A stretch of 64,000 bases of DNA from Nymphalis io (taxonomy: Eukaryota > Arthropoda > Insecta > Lepidoptera > Nymphalidae): contig NC_065892.1 of the NCBI RefSeq assembly GCF_905147045.1, forward strand, positions 191,001 to 255,000. The letters run 5' to 3'. The first letter of the stretch is position 1; each line of letters opens with the position of its first letter. A program made the translations under genes and the position numbers. The notes beneath the pieces were generated by a model. The model was not told where the DNA came from. It saw nothing but the letters and a program-made list of their open reading frames with translations, and did no database searches. This document shows positions 24,101 to 34,800 of the stretch, in pieces.

Positions 24101-26298
24101 CGCTGGTCTAGTGGCTTGATATAAGGCCGCAGACCCGGAGGTCCTGGGTTCGATTCCCAGGTCGGACCAATAAAAAGTTATTGGGTTTTTCTGTCAGAAA
24201 AATTCTCAGTAGCAGCCCGGAGTCAGGAAGTTGGAAGTGTGTACACTCCCGTGCCTCGGAAAGCACGTAAAGCCGTTGGTCCTGTGCCTGAACTCTTTCC
24301 GGTCGTGTCGGATTGCCGTTAGGAAATAGAGAGTGCACCTGTGTTTGCGCACACACTTGTGCACTATAATATCTCCTGCGTAGTTGGCTAATCTCTCAAG
24401 AGATTGGCCGCCGTGGCCGAAATTTACTTTATAAATACTACGATATTAAAACAAGATTACATTATTTAGATAACAAAATACGTGAAAATAACATTCGGTA
24501 AAGAACTAGTCAGACTCTGGTACTTTAATAATTAATAATGTACACTACAAATAAAAAAATAATCCACACTACAACACGATCCAGTGACAACTTTAATCTC
24601 GTAAAATAACGATTCAAAAGCGTTTGTAACATTAAACATCCCACTTGAATAAAGTACCCAGTCGTACATCATGTTTTTTTCCTAAAATGTAAGTTTGTAA
24701 CAATATAAATGCTTGAAAACAGAATTACTTTAATAATATTTTAAGTCAACATAATTTTAATATTGTTTTGTATATAATATGACATCAATATACCTTTTGA
24801 GATTTTAGTTTGATACACTTTCACCATCACAGCCATTATTTATAATTAGTATAATCTTATAAAGTGCTCGTAGGAACTTATTTAGCCCGGAGATTTAATT
24901 AAGTTTTGAAATAAAATTGTTTAAATATAATCCGTTACGATCAAATTGTTTTTCGTCGTGACCTAGCTGACACGCACATCATCTAAGCCTAGCCGGCTTT
25001 TATAAATAAACGCATATCTACAACATCGCGGTTTGCGTCGGCACTAACGGCTGACTCATGTGTAACGAACAGCAACTCGGATTATCAGTAATGATATACT
25101 TCTAGCAAAATGTTTTTAATGTATTGATGTATATTCAATAACGAAAACTCAGCTTACAAAAATAACAAGGTTGGACTTTTAGTTTCTCATTTACTTATTG
25201 TTAATAAATATATTATTCATGTATCAATTTCCTTAAGGATTCAATTTGATGTGGAAACATTTTAAAGACAAGCTTCTATATGATCGGTTATAATAACGAT
25301 CAAACTGAAGTACTGTATTGTAACAAGTACGAACCGAAAGTGCATTTAACAAACTTACAAAACTTTAGTTCAATCGGTTTTAAATTCAGTCGCAAGATAC
25401 TAACCGTGATATTAAACAAAATTCTTCTCAAATAAGATTCATACGTTTAAGTGTCACGAAGAGTGTTAATTATTTAATGAAATGAATGCCGAATTAATAT
25501 TCGTTGAAAAATAATCATTCTAAGGTTCTAAATCGAGTATCGATCATTAGGAAATTAGCAGTATTAGGAAAACTAAGTTTTATGTCTGAACACTTAAAAA
25601 CAAAGTTTTAACGACAGTTTAAGTCTAGTGGCGAAATTATACTTTATCGTGCAGTTTTTGTAGGTATTGAAATGCGTTTTAAATCCGAATGAAAATTATG
25701 TGTTAACAGCTGAAAACAAGTGATTTCGATTATCAATTCAAATGGTAATGTAGTTATGAACTTCTGAGATTTATGTGATGAGGGGAAATATTCATACGAC
25801 ATACAGAGGCGAATATTTGGATCAAATACCGATTTCTTGTCACTCTCTCGGATATCTGTCGAACGGGCAACGAGCGATCGACAGATTACCCGCAATAACA
25901 CATTATATACTACGATTAGCAGTGTAGCCCTGCGTTGGTTTAATTATTATTATTCAATTAATTCTACAAATATTAAGGCAAGTCGAAAAATAGTAATAAT
26001 AATTACTAACATACAATTTAGATAAGATTTCTATGAACAAATCAACACAGTGTTTCATCGTGTTAGATAAATTATAGGAGATGCAATCATTCATCGGTTT
26101 GTTTACACCGGTGTGTGTGTGTGTGTATATTGTCATTGAGTTCAGTACAGGAGAGGCGTACCCTCGTGACAATGAGCGGTGTGGCGAGATCCGCGCCGCC
26201 CACTAGCCGCAGGCCCCAGTTGGTGTCGCGGGTTTCCCGCCGTAGTGTTACCACAAACGTATGCAGCCGCCCCATGACGCGGGGAGAATAGTGTTGCA
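7404..26298 (-). CDS. Zasp66: Zasp66-like PDZ and ZM-motif Z-disc protein
   Basis: Alp/Enigma-family scaffold of muscle Z-discs that binds alpha-actinin and helps organise sarcomeres (family knowledge). Coding exons in transcript order: 26162-26275 (ATG at 26275; exon probably from 26298), 19621-19769, 18564-18659 (cassette), 17118-17424, 11923-12069, 10818-10906, 8843-8942, 8248-8316, 7404-7490. All phases close, giving about 385 aa with the cassette or 353 without. Residues 1-87 form a PDZ domain (start MGRLHTFVVTL, with NWGLRLVGG as carboxylate-binding loop, then GDIIAKID). A repeated QYAPQQT segment follows, then the family block PYRTTPLVLPGAKV. The ZM motif is VVHKQFNSPINLYSEQNI. Next come a Pro/Ala linker and the terminus SNSFKRLMYHVLG before TAG at 7404-7406. 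No LIM domain is visible, as expected for Zasp66 rather than Zasp52. Long introns carry SINEs and MITEs. A likely alternative start lies at 14258. Confidence 0.9.
7530..7720 (-). mobile_element. Old SINE family B copy
   Basis: Diverged match to the copies at 19851 and 34438: 'aaaggcctcgtctcct', 'ggtggatacacacgtggcagaattt', 'tttaccaccgagcacga', 'tgattataaacataaat', ending near 'ctactgggccg'. It lies in the last Zasp66 intron. Confidence 0.65.
7860..8070 (+). repeat. Dispersed repeat fragment ('gttatgtcccttgtgcctgtagttacac' type)
   Basis: Resembles the copy at 53640-53960: '(t)aggtgg(a)tagtca', 'ccttacatcaccaatgt', 'ccatgggaactaagatgttc', 'ttagttacactagctcactcaccc'. This is a recurrent element tail. 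Further fragments lie near 12430, 28340-28440 (reverse), 35200-35300, 39450-39510 (reverse) and 57815-57910 (reverse). No coding part remains. Confidence 0.55.
8843..8942 (-). CDS. Zasp66: Zasp66 Pro/Ala linker exon
   Basis: 100-nt exon entered in phase 2 and left in phase 0. It codes a Pro/Ala-only stretch of about 22 residues, then PVQHKLFEPLAK. It is GC-rich with long C runs and is easily mis-assembled. The preceding exon carries the ZM motif. The phase closes only with the acceptor at 8943-8944, which supports the placement. Confidence 0.8.
13186..13350 (-). mobile_element. Old SINE family B copy
   Basis: Diverged: 'ggagtttattacaccatcctgct', 'ggatacacatttggcggaattt', 'gcacatcacgagatgaattataaacacaaat'. 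Located in a Zasp66 intron. Confidence 0.65.
14157..14258 (-). CDS. Possible alternative first coding exon of Zasp66
   Basis: ATG at 14258 sits in a strong context (acgATGG) and opens MAVNPNFFPNGYQDPKHPEEE, which reads as real protein. In the genomic frame it reaches a stop at 14157-14159. If it joins the phase-0 exon at 12069, the donor must be one of the weak GT sites after 'gaggaa' or 'actgg'. An internal-promoter isoform lacking the PDZ domain is the likeliest reading. An internal exon using an acceptor at 'gggtaccag' is the alternative. Boundaries are uncertain. Confidence 0.4.
   Translation of the reverse strand: MAVNPNFFPNGYQDPKHPEEEVTTNWVRRKEIH
15590..15735. mobile_element. MITE-like element, copy 1
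   Basis: Imperfect terminal inverted repeats: left 'ggccttacttataaatgttgc', right the complement of 'agcctaacttataaatgt'. The interior includes 'ctctttctcttattattgatttgatattcgaa'. The copy at 55905-56060 has the same plan. No transposase. Confidence 0.7.
17118..17424 (-). CDS. Zasp66: Zasp66 exon with QYAPQQ heptad repeats
   Basis: 307-nt exon, phase 2 in and phase 0 out. It opens TASPCPATQWRGPESLPRS and contains seven tandem QYAPQQ(T/S/P) units coded by a 21-bp minisatellite (about 17217-17350). It ends EYRTLMMSSAASNRTDETVDESIQSQ-like, just before GTAATT. The Q/Y/P repeat predicts an extended, disordered linker between the PDZ domain and the ZM half. Copy number is likely polymorphic because the DNA units are nearly identical. 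Confidence 0.85.
18057..18180. repeat. Long AT palindrome with inverted terminal sequence
   Basis: The outer arms aaacattacagtttgcatat and its exact complement flank nearly pure (AT)n, with a third internal copy of 'atatgcaaactgta'. It could form a cruciform. It lies in a Zasp66 intron about 100 bp from further AT repeats. Confidence 0.9.
18564..18659 (-). CDS. Zasp66: Zasp66 cassette exon, stop codon straddling its donor
   Basis: Acceptor 'gtgtacctacag', then SSPSSHLYTMPRSSNSFSGR and SLLMPTFYRMA. The donor is GA|GTAAGA. Length is 96 nt, entered and left in phase 2, so it can be included or skipped without a frame change between 19621 and 17424. If the donor is not used the frame reads GAG TAA (stop at 18560-18562), giving a short PDZ-only protein. 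The Ser/Arg-rich composition and a basic SGRS motif suggest a phosphorylatable linker (inference). Confidence 0.75.
19621..19769 (-). CDS. Zasp66: Zasp66 second PDZ exon
   Basis: 149-nt exon in phase 0, out phase 2. It encodes VTPGTPAGRELTRGDIIAKI and continues through DHYDARDLRHEDAQNLFKNA to KLVVQR, completing the PDZ fold begun at 26275. GT donor at 19619-19620. Confidence 0.92.
19851..20174 (-). mobile_element. tRNA-derived SINE, family B (near full length)
   Basis: Read on the minus strand it starts with a tRNA-like head ('agccgagttggcccagtggtaagaac' and B box 'gggttcaaacccgc'), then 'tgtgattataattcatctcgtgc', 'ggtgaaggaaaacatagtgag' and the tail 'agcccagcagtggaac'. An internal duplication of 'ggaataagctccaaaaccttctcctc' appears at 19960. 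Other copies at 34438, 55276, 57992 and 45355 support a dispersed family. Confidence 0.88.
20638..20694. repeat. Perfect 28-bp inverted repeat with 1-nt spacer
   Basis: Arms 20638-20665 and 20667-20694 are exact complements around a single C, forming a 57-bp palindrome within an otherwise linear dispersed repeat. Confidence 0.95.
24095..24430 (+). mobile_element. tRNA-derived SINE, family A (best copy)
   Basis: tRNA-like head 'gactgcctcgctggtctagtggc' (A box) and 'cctgggttcgattcccagg' (perfect T-arm with B box), then 'aaaaagttattgggtttttctgtcag' and the body 'cactcccgtgcctcggaaagcacgtaaagccgttgg'. The acceptor stem does not pair, so it is a SINE head rather than a functional tRNA gene. Confidence 0.9.
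26113..26128. repeat. (GT)n microsatellite
   Basis: Short GT run just 3' of the first Zasp66 coding exon donor. Confidence 0.9.
26162..26275 (-). CDS. Zasp66: Zasp66 first coding exon (PDZ start)
   Basis: ATG at 26275, then GRLHTFVVTLRRETRDTNWG and LRLVGGADLATPLIVTR, 38 codons ending at donor AGG|GTACGC. The frame stays open upstream, but MGRL matches where PDZ-family Zasp proteins begin, and an acceptor 'cgcgcccgcgcag' lies 24 nt upstream (exon from 26298). Confidence 0.9.
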
Positions 26299-27929
26299 CT
26301 GCGCGGGCGCGCTTTTGGCGCGGACTTGCGAGCACGACGGTGAAACGCGGCGTTATGCGATCCAAATTAGCTCTACCGCAAACTACATCCCGCCGCTCCC
26401 CACTGTCCTGCACTGCACACCCCACGGCGATCGACCCGACTCGCTTAACGGAAGCCAATGATGTCCAACAGATATCCAGCTGGGCAAACCGGGCGACGTT
26501 TACTTGCAACTCATTACTTAGACCTCGTCTTCACATTTATTTATTTCATTCTTTTATACTCACTTATTCCTAGTCTCAATATTCTCATAAATTCTTACGC
26601 ATAACTATAATGTAACGTATAGCGTATTCCGACGACAAGAGGAGTAAACCCAAATAAACAACTTTGACACCGATATCAATTGACGCGATATCACTGGTCG
26701 AGATCTTGAATAATCTATGATATTCACTATGGATTCGCGAAAAAATTGCGTTTTCATTGTCCACGAAGTTGTAATCGGAACTTCGAAAGTTAAATTAGTG
26801 TGGTTACAACTAGTTAAGTGGAATAGTGTTGTATTATAAATAAAGGTAAATTAATCAAGAACTGCTTATAGTGCGCAATACAGCAAAACAATTAGAAAAA
26901 CGCTTGCAATTTGTAAATCTACGGTTTGTTTACCTTTATTCCTATTCCTATTGGAATATGGTTATACATACAATACCGCACATGCAAGGGGCGCGCGAGC
27001 GAAACTTGTAAAGTTTCATAGTACACTTTCATTTTCGTTGGCCCTTCTCATTGTCTTATTGTTCACTGGGACAGATTCAAGGTAAAGGTCAGGGCTCACA
27101 ACTGCGTTGTTTCGTCGCTGATTGATGTCCGTTCTATATAATATTTCTCCTCGCCTTATAGGTATAAATAGTTTATTAATCATTGGCACACATACTTGTA
27201 ATTTGGCATATAAGTAATAAATTAGCCATTTGGCAGTGTCCGTTTAAATCGCACGCAGTGACATGTTACACGGGAAACTTATATTTGTTTGGATTTTATA
27301 TTGTAAAGATATTACTTGATATATTTACATAAAAAAATTGATATTGTTGAATTTAGGATTAAATTTCGGAAAACGTCACGGACCTACATAGATGGTATTA
27401 CGTTATTACTATAGTATATAGGGGGTGAGGTATAGTATCTAGGGGGTGAGAACCTACCCCAAGTATTATACTGCCTATTTGATGCGAAAACCCACTCAAC
27501 TATAATTGCACCGGCGCGGAGTGACTCGCTCGCTGGCTCACTAGGTAATCACTAATCAGTCGCACAAGGAACTTAACATAAAATGAAATGATTAACAATT
27601 CGTACAACATTCGTGTCTATGGTGATGGCTTGCTATCAAGCAGCCTGATTGCTGGTCTGTTTTCGGTAAATTAAAAAAAAAACAAACGAAAGATTTGACA
27701 GTGTGATCATTAGTGTGTTATAACTAGATATGAGTTTTAAAAACCCTTATTAATGTTACAATAAACATTCGTAATAGTAAAACTAGTCGTTACTCGCGCG
27801 GTCTACCCGTCGATTAAATTACAACAAACTTAATTATTTTTTTATAGAAAGTTACAAAAATATTCTATGAGTAAGTATATTTCACGACGTAATCGACCTC
27901 AATACCGAATTAAATTCGATTAAGTCGAT

Positions 27930-28140
27930 GTACGGCTCGAGTGATTAAACTAGAATATAAATATGAAACAACATGATATATACATATATCATATACACCT
28001 TGTACATTATAAATAGGTCATTATTATTATGACTTATTTATAATGTGCAAGAAGATATACTCTAGTTTTATTGACTCGTTTTCTATTTATTTCTAGTGTA
28101 ATCAAAATAATGACCTATTTATAATGTACAAGGAGTATAT
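27930..28140. repeat. Complex inverted-repeat element
   Basis: Arms 27998-28025 and 28106-28133 are perfect 28-bp complements ('ccttgtacattataaatagg...'). An extra half copy ('gacttatttataatgtgcaag') inside makes a nested hairpin. Outer sequence also mirrors weakly. Likely a MITE. Confidence 0.85.
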
Positions 28141-29365
28141 AGGCTATCTGGCCCGCCTTTGCACGGTAGAGTAAGATTCAACATAAAACTTTTATATTAA
28201 CCACACAAAGAAACCTTTATTTATATTTATCTATGTATTAATAATTAATTTTCAGGAAGTGTTCAGGAACAGGATTTACTTGGTGACAGGGCCTTGTTGC
28301 AAGCCCGTCTTTGGTGCCTAGCCTCGTCTTCTCTCATCGTCGAACAGCGATAAGAATTGTTGCGTTCCGGTTTGAAGGATAAGTGAGCCAGTGTAACTAC
28401 AGGCACAAGGAACATGACATCTTAATACCCAAAGTTGCGGGTGCAATGACGATGTAAGGAATGGTTGATGTTCGACAGTGTAAAAAGGAAAAACGTTTTA
28501 TCGTAAACAATATTTGTATTCATGATAAATTTAACTTTAATAAAATTTATCGTCAATGTGTGACAATGTCGGCGAAGTTGTTATCGGTACTTTGCGTATA
28601 TAAGTGGTTAAATGTTAATACATTAATATGTTGTATTATAAATAAAGATATATTAATCAAGCATTGTTTAAACTATTCCATTTCCATTGAAATAGGCTAA
28701 GCATATCGGGTGGCATTTCCTCATATGCGCCGCTTTTCCAAAACATTTAAAAAATATAACGACGGGTTTTGCTGCACGTATAATTATATATCAGATTTTA
28801 ATAAAGATAAAAGTAAATCGTGTATAATTAATGAATTAACGATCCGAGACCTAATTGAACATGAGTTCGATTTGATCATACGTACATAAAAATCGCAACG
28901 TCACAGCACGCACACACGCACGCATGCGCACTTATACGTCTATATATACGTACACGTACACGTACACGTACAGTGTACGGCTAGAGTTCAGCCTCATAAC
29001 ACATGATATTCCGATGCAGCGTCGGTCAAGGTTTAAGTTAAATTTACCGACGTTACCTCGCCGTTCATAAATATATCATAATTTATTTAAATGATCATTG
29101 TGCTGAATGCGTTTAGAGGTCTTTACCGTTATCAGGTCACTACTTGGCACGTAAACCAATATTACGGAATATATTACTTTTACAGCTGATTTAAACGACT
29201 ACACCACCCTAGGCTCATAATTCTCAACAATTTGTAAATATTTTTACGATCATGGTAATATAAACGAATATATATGTCTATACATAATTACTCAATAAAT
29301 TACACGTATTGAAATATACGTAGTATGAATGTCTTATTATAGATATAATGATAGAATTGACTTAC

Positions 29366-29492
29366 AAATTGTCTGCGTGAATTCCTGACTTCGTCGTCAG
29401 GATCGGGGCGCTGGTGCGGAACTCTCCAGAACGCTGGCCTTTGGTACATCGGCATCCTTGAAACTTCGTATTTCTATATTGCACCACGCTTA
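29366..29492 (-). other. Probable 5' leader exon of Zasp66
   Basis: Strong acceptor 'tttactcgttcctgcag' and strong donor 'caattt|gtaagt' bound 127 nt. It contains an ATG at 29455 opening MPMYQRPAFWRVPHQRPDP in phase 0, but that phase does not close on the next exon at 26298. A noncoding leader exon or an alternative N-terminus are both possible. Confidence 0.45.
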
Positions 29493-29846
29493 CTGCAGGA
29501 ACGAGTAAACAAATTAATAATTAAATTAACAAGTAAATAAAAGCCGAATCAATATCGCGAGGGGAAAAAAATGTAATCATCGATCTGATTAACGACCTCG
29601 GCGCCATATCATTTCCATATTTAAATAATTACAAAATATCCATCTAGGATACATCTGAAATAACAACCTACAACGGAAGGAGGCGTCCGAGTATCGTCTC
29701 GTCGACTTCAATGCATCGAGTCGAACAGGAACGCCGATCGATGTTTATTTTACACGACGATTTATCGAGTGGTCGAGAAGAAATTTTAAGTGTAGGTGGT
29801 TGGCAAGAAAGTGTGCGCGATAAATCAGGCAGGCGGCGGGACTCAC

Positions 29847-29990
29847 CAGAGGGCTCCGGCGGGAGTGCGGCGTCGGCGCCGCCACGCGCGAAGTCTATTT
29901 CTGCCGGCGGCGCGGTGGCGCTGTTTCTGGGCCGTTTAGGCGATTCGCAACAATTTTCATTTACCGTTCGTTGCTCCCGATAAGTTTTAC
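29847..29990 (-). other. GC-rich candidate first exon
   Basis: CpG-rich island with donor 'ctctg|gtgagtcc' at 29846. The minus frame reads EIDFARGGADAALPPEPSG before the donor, GC3-biased. It could be a first exon or leader of Zasp66, with a possible internal acceptor after 'ccgccggcag' (exon start 29900). The 5' end is unknown. Confidence 0.35.
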
Positions 29991-31820
29991 GCGACAGTTC
30001 TAGGTTGACATTCCTGTCTTTAAACTTAAAACTGAGTAATGAGTCCGTTAGACTAGATTTAATAATCTAATATTGTTCAGATTTATCTATTGGTTATCTT
30101 CAACCTCGCGCCAGTCTCGTTACACTTCGTACTAATTTAATTTCGTGGAGAAATTATAAATATAAATTAAAACAATAATACGATTACTTTTTAATAAATT
30201 TATTTCATAAAATTACAGATTTATCTTACAGCATAAAAATAACGATAAGGCGAGTTAGAGTTATTTTAAAAAGTTGCCATAACCAAAAAACGAATTCACA
30301 AAAGTATTTATTAACAGTCTGTAATTAATTTGTTCAAAAATACAAAAAAATATTATACTTACAACTATGAACACTAAGCAGATCAAATTAAATTAAAGAA
30401 AATATATTCACATGCCACATATAAAAAAAATCGTAATAGACAAAATTAATTTCGCAAATAATCTTATATAATATTACCTGTAAGCTAAAAAATAATAACT
30501 ATTACAATAATTTGTGTCACAAAACAATCATTTACAAATCACATTTATATAATAAGAAACGTAGCCCTCAATAATGAACGTTGTATAATATCAGTTGTAC
30601 GTTTATTTTCTTCTTTCAAATGTCAAATTACTGATGGCAGAAAGAGAGAACAGTATGAAACTAAATAGTTTTGTACTATACACACGGCGACTTTACAGAC
30701 AGTAAATATTCGTTCTGCAATGTTTTTAAGGCCTTTAACTTTTTTATTTGGACTAGACGTTTTATATAATTAATTAACATTTAAACAACTTGCGTAAAAT
30801 ATATAATTTAAAATACATAATAAAATTAATAAATAACGGTGCTGAATCGGTTCTTAACGGTCTGACAATACATATTACTATTCTTTTTAATTCCAAAAAT
30901 GAGAAAGAGATGGCAAGATAATTATTCCTGTTAAATTGGTTTCGTTTTGATATATGTATATCTACATGTGTATGTACTGCGACGTCCTGAATGACTATCA
31001 ACGCACAGCTTATGCTGATCGGTAAAGACACACAACATTCGGTAGAAGTTGAGTCCCTCCATTTCTACTTTCTCCACATCGCGACAAATAAATATTATAG
31101 TGTACATTTTTGGGACAAACGTGTCGCGCTGAAAATACTCTATATATATCGAGTATATATTTTTTAAGTAAATGCAGGCAAGACATTGACCGTGAGCAGT
31201 TGCTACTATAGTTTAATATAAAGCACTTATTTAAATCTATTTAGTGATTGCTACTTCGTTTAAAAATAATATTTTTGCTTTGAAAAATAAAATGCAACAG
31301 TTTTCAAAAGGCAACCATTGAATACGAACACTTTGTTAGTAATATACATTTTAAATTCATACTATTATAAATATTAAGTCATATTATATTGCTAGGTAAT
31401 CTTTAAATAAAGCCATTATTTTTTGGTAATGTTGAAATTCATTAAATAAAGTATGCTATATGCTGATCTGTTATGTATATTTTTGTACTTAATATGTAAT
31501 AAATAATCATTACACACGTTTATAAATCTCACTAGTGTTTACGTGTGTATTACCATACAGGATATAACAATACTTATATAAATATTTGACTGTGTGATTT
31601 CATTTCAGAAATCTTTTTCTAACTACTGAGTTTCTTGATAGTTCTCATCGTCAGCCTAATCTACATTCAGATATAGTGGTACCTTAACACCTAATATTAT
31701 GATCTTGAAAAAAGAAAATTTAAAGGAGCTTGTATGAGCGTACTTGAATAAGGTACATTTTGATTATTCAAGAGAGGAGATAGTAGACGCGAACGACTCA
31801 CACAGGTTTGAGATGTTATC
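29991..31820. other. Intergenic region and MICU1 3' UTR
   Basis: AT-rich with no gene. Includes the 3' UTR of MICU1. TTTATT at 30743-30748 is one candidate minus-strand poly(A) signal. A possible eroded MITE related to 15590 lies near 30545-30700. Confidence 0.5.
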
Positions 31821-34800
31821 CTAAAAGTCGAGTAGCGCCGGCTTGGTGTCGCGAGCGCATTTAATGAGGGAATACATGAGCTTGACAAAACCCGTATCCT
31901 TCGGCTTCTCCAGGCCCCGGAGTAGCCTGTTCTTCATCACTGCGACGAATTCTCTGTTGCTCAGCTGTCCGTCCACTGCGGGAAATTACGAAACACATCT
32001 TAATTATTATGGGAAGTATGTATTGTCAAAATTTTATGTTAATATAAAGTGCGTGCAACATCAGTATACGTGTAACATTAATATTTACGTCAGATAGCTG
32101 CTACTTTGTAACATTGTGATAGTTAATTGCGCGACAGAGACGCAGTTCGAGAGCAAGACTAACACGGACTAATCGGGTCTGCTATGGAACCCTACGGACG
32201 ACATGGCCCTGCATGTCGACACTTATCGGGACGGGTGTCATCGGGTAAGCACTTCGAAAGGGTCGAAGCTCGTCGAGCTCGGGGTGAAGAGCACTTCAAA
32301 CGTCTCGGGGGATCGAGAAGGTCACGTCACACGCCGCTGCGACACCTCTCCGCCTGGAACAGACCGGCGGCGCACTCACTGTTCTCGTCGAAGATGGTGA
32401 ACACGACGCGCACGATGTGCGGCTGCAGCGCCACGCGCGCCACCGTGCGCGCCACGTGGCGCAGCGTGGGCGGGTCGATGGACGCGCCCGCGATGTGGTA
32501 GAACGTCAGCGCCGTGTCCACGTCGTTGATGTTGTTCAGCAGGTGGAAGAACTGCAGGTAGTCGTCGCGCGTCACGCCCACGCCGTGGTCGCGGAACCTG
32601 CCACACACGCACCCGTATACGCTCCCGCACACGCACACGCACACGCACACGCACACGCACACGCGCGCGACGCCCGCCGGCGCGTCGTCACTTACATCTT
32701 CTTGACGCGCTTGAGCATTCTAGCCTTCTTCTTGGCGGGGTAGCCGGCGTACGCCAGGAGGAGTTCGGCGAAGTCCGCTTCAGTGATACGTCCGTTTTCG
32801 TCTGAAAAATTATACGAAAGATTTGCAGTCTTATATTTTCTGTAAATATAGAAACTTCTCTTCCTCGATGGAAATTCAATTGATTATGAAACGTGGTAGT
32901 ACCGAGGCCACGAGCAATTCGAAGACTAATTATTTAATGTCTTGTTCTTATTCTGTTTTAAGTTAGCTATTTTTGTGGTTGTAAGCAAGTACGTATAGTC
33001 TAACCTGGCTGTTTTCTCTGAAATTCGAGGGATAATATTTCCTTCTGTAATTGTTGCTGGAAATCCAGAAATTTTTCAATTGTCAACTTTTCATTGAGTT
33101 TGGGACCAAAGAAGTAGGTAGTCAGCGCCGAGTTTATGCCCTAAAAAGGAAAATATAACGATTTTAAATCAATTATAGGTGGATACATAATTAATATGTA
33201 ATTATGATCAAATTAAAAAAAAAGAGTAATAATTATAATACTCTTTTTTTTTAATTTGATCATTTGATAATTTGATCACCATATACTTCAATATATACTT
33301 TACTCAAACCCAAAAAAATAAAAGAAATTCGAACACCGATTGTCGGTAGAACGCAAATCGTCATGAAAGTAATGTGACGGGGCTCGCCTTGAAGGTGTTG
33401 CCGGTGTTGGCGTGGTCGCGGTGTCGCGAGCCGATGCTGCTCTGCTGGCGGATGAGCGCGGCGACCTTCTCGAACTCCTCGCAGTCCACGTCGCCGTCCC
33501 CGTTCAGGTCGAACATGCGGAACGCGATTTCGAAGTGACGACGCGATGCTGAAATCATCAGTTGACATGTTTTATAATTAATATCCTGGGACATTTTTCA
33601 CACACGTTTTCATTTTTTGGGCCATCTGATCCCAAATTAAGCTTGTACAAAGCTTGTGCTATGGAAACCAGACAACTGATATACTACATATACTACTTTT
33701 CTTTTGTAAATACATACATACATAGATAATTACACCCAGACTCAGGACAAACAGACATGTTCATGCACACAAATGTCTGTCCTGGGTGGGAATCTAACCC
33801 ACAACCTTCGGTGTGAAAGGCAAGTATCTACCAACCACGCCAACCGGCTCGTCAAAATTAAATTAAATACGACATTCACGTAGGCATTAATTGTAGCTCT
33901 GTCGGAAACAACACGGCGTACTTTTATAATCGTACGATAATTAGTTTGTTTTTTTGTTTTAATCAATTTAGTGGTAATTTAACAATGATATTGTTATGTC
34001 CTGCTTACACGGGTCACACGGCTACAAATGAAATTATATATTGTAATCTATACTACAATATATTATAAAAATGTAAATGTTGTTTGTTTGTATCTGTAGG
34101 CAGGGGTGCTATTTTCGGAACGAAAATTCCAATTAAAAAAAAAATCAAGGGTTAAAATCTACATTATTCCTAAGTGCTATAGGCTAAATTATATTTATAT
34201 TATTCGAGTTATCACCATTTTTGTCTAGCAAGTTGAAAAAAATGCCTCTTAAATCGGAAATATTTGCATGGGCTCACTAAACAGTTGAATATAATTGAAA
34301 ACAATGTACGGCAACCTAGTCGGCCTTAAATAATTTTACAAAAATATGCTTTTATTTTTTACACAAATATTTTTTCGACATACATACCTACGTTTGAATG
34401 ATTATTTTAACTACAAAATAGTACCAGTCCAGTAGAACAGCCTGTGAATGTCCCACTGCTGGGCTAAAGGCCTCCTCTCTTTTTTTGAGAAGAAGATTTT
34501 GGAGCTTATTCCACCACTCTGCTCCAATGCGGGTTGGTGGAATACACATGTAGCTGAATTTCAGTGAAATTAGACACGTGTAAGTTTCCTCACGATGTTT
34601 TCTTTCACCGTAAAGCACGAGATGAATTATAATCACAAATTACCTTTGACCCCACGATCATCGGTTAAGATTCACGCGCTCTTACCACTGGGCCATCTCG
34701 GCTTTATTACAAATTAGGAATCCCTACAAAAATAAATTATTTTATAATCACAATGGCATCCATAGGTATAAGATTTGGGCAAACATTTTCAGACGTTTAT

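Larger units (their letters stand above)
19770..26161. other. Zasp66 PDZ intron (6.4 kb)
   Basis: Holds SINE B (19851-20174), a perfect 28-bp hairpin at 20638-20694 inside a diverged 'ctgaaccgattttaat...acgggcagagcgagtt' repeat (about 20540-20835), a short direct repeat 'gagcgcaacgt' near 23740, and SINE A (24095-24430). No coding exon recognised. Confidence 0.6.

Noticed and set aside
24095..24168. Functional tRNA gene
   Set aside because: A and B boxes and the T arm are good, but the acceptor stem does not pair and the sequence continues into a SINE body found elsewhere in the window.
24108..24356. 82-codon minus-strand frame
   Set aside because: Lies within SINE family A and reads across its B box. 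A repeat by-product.
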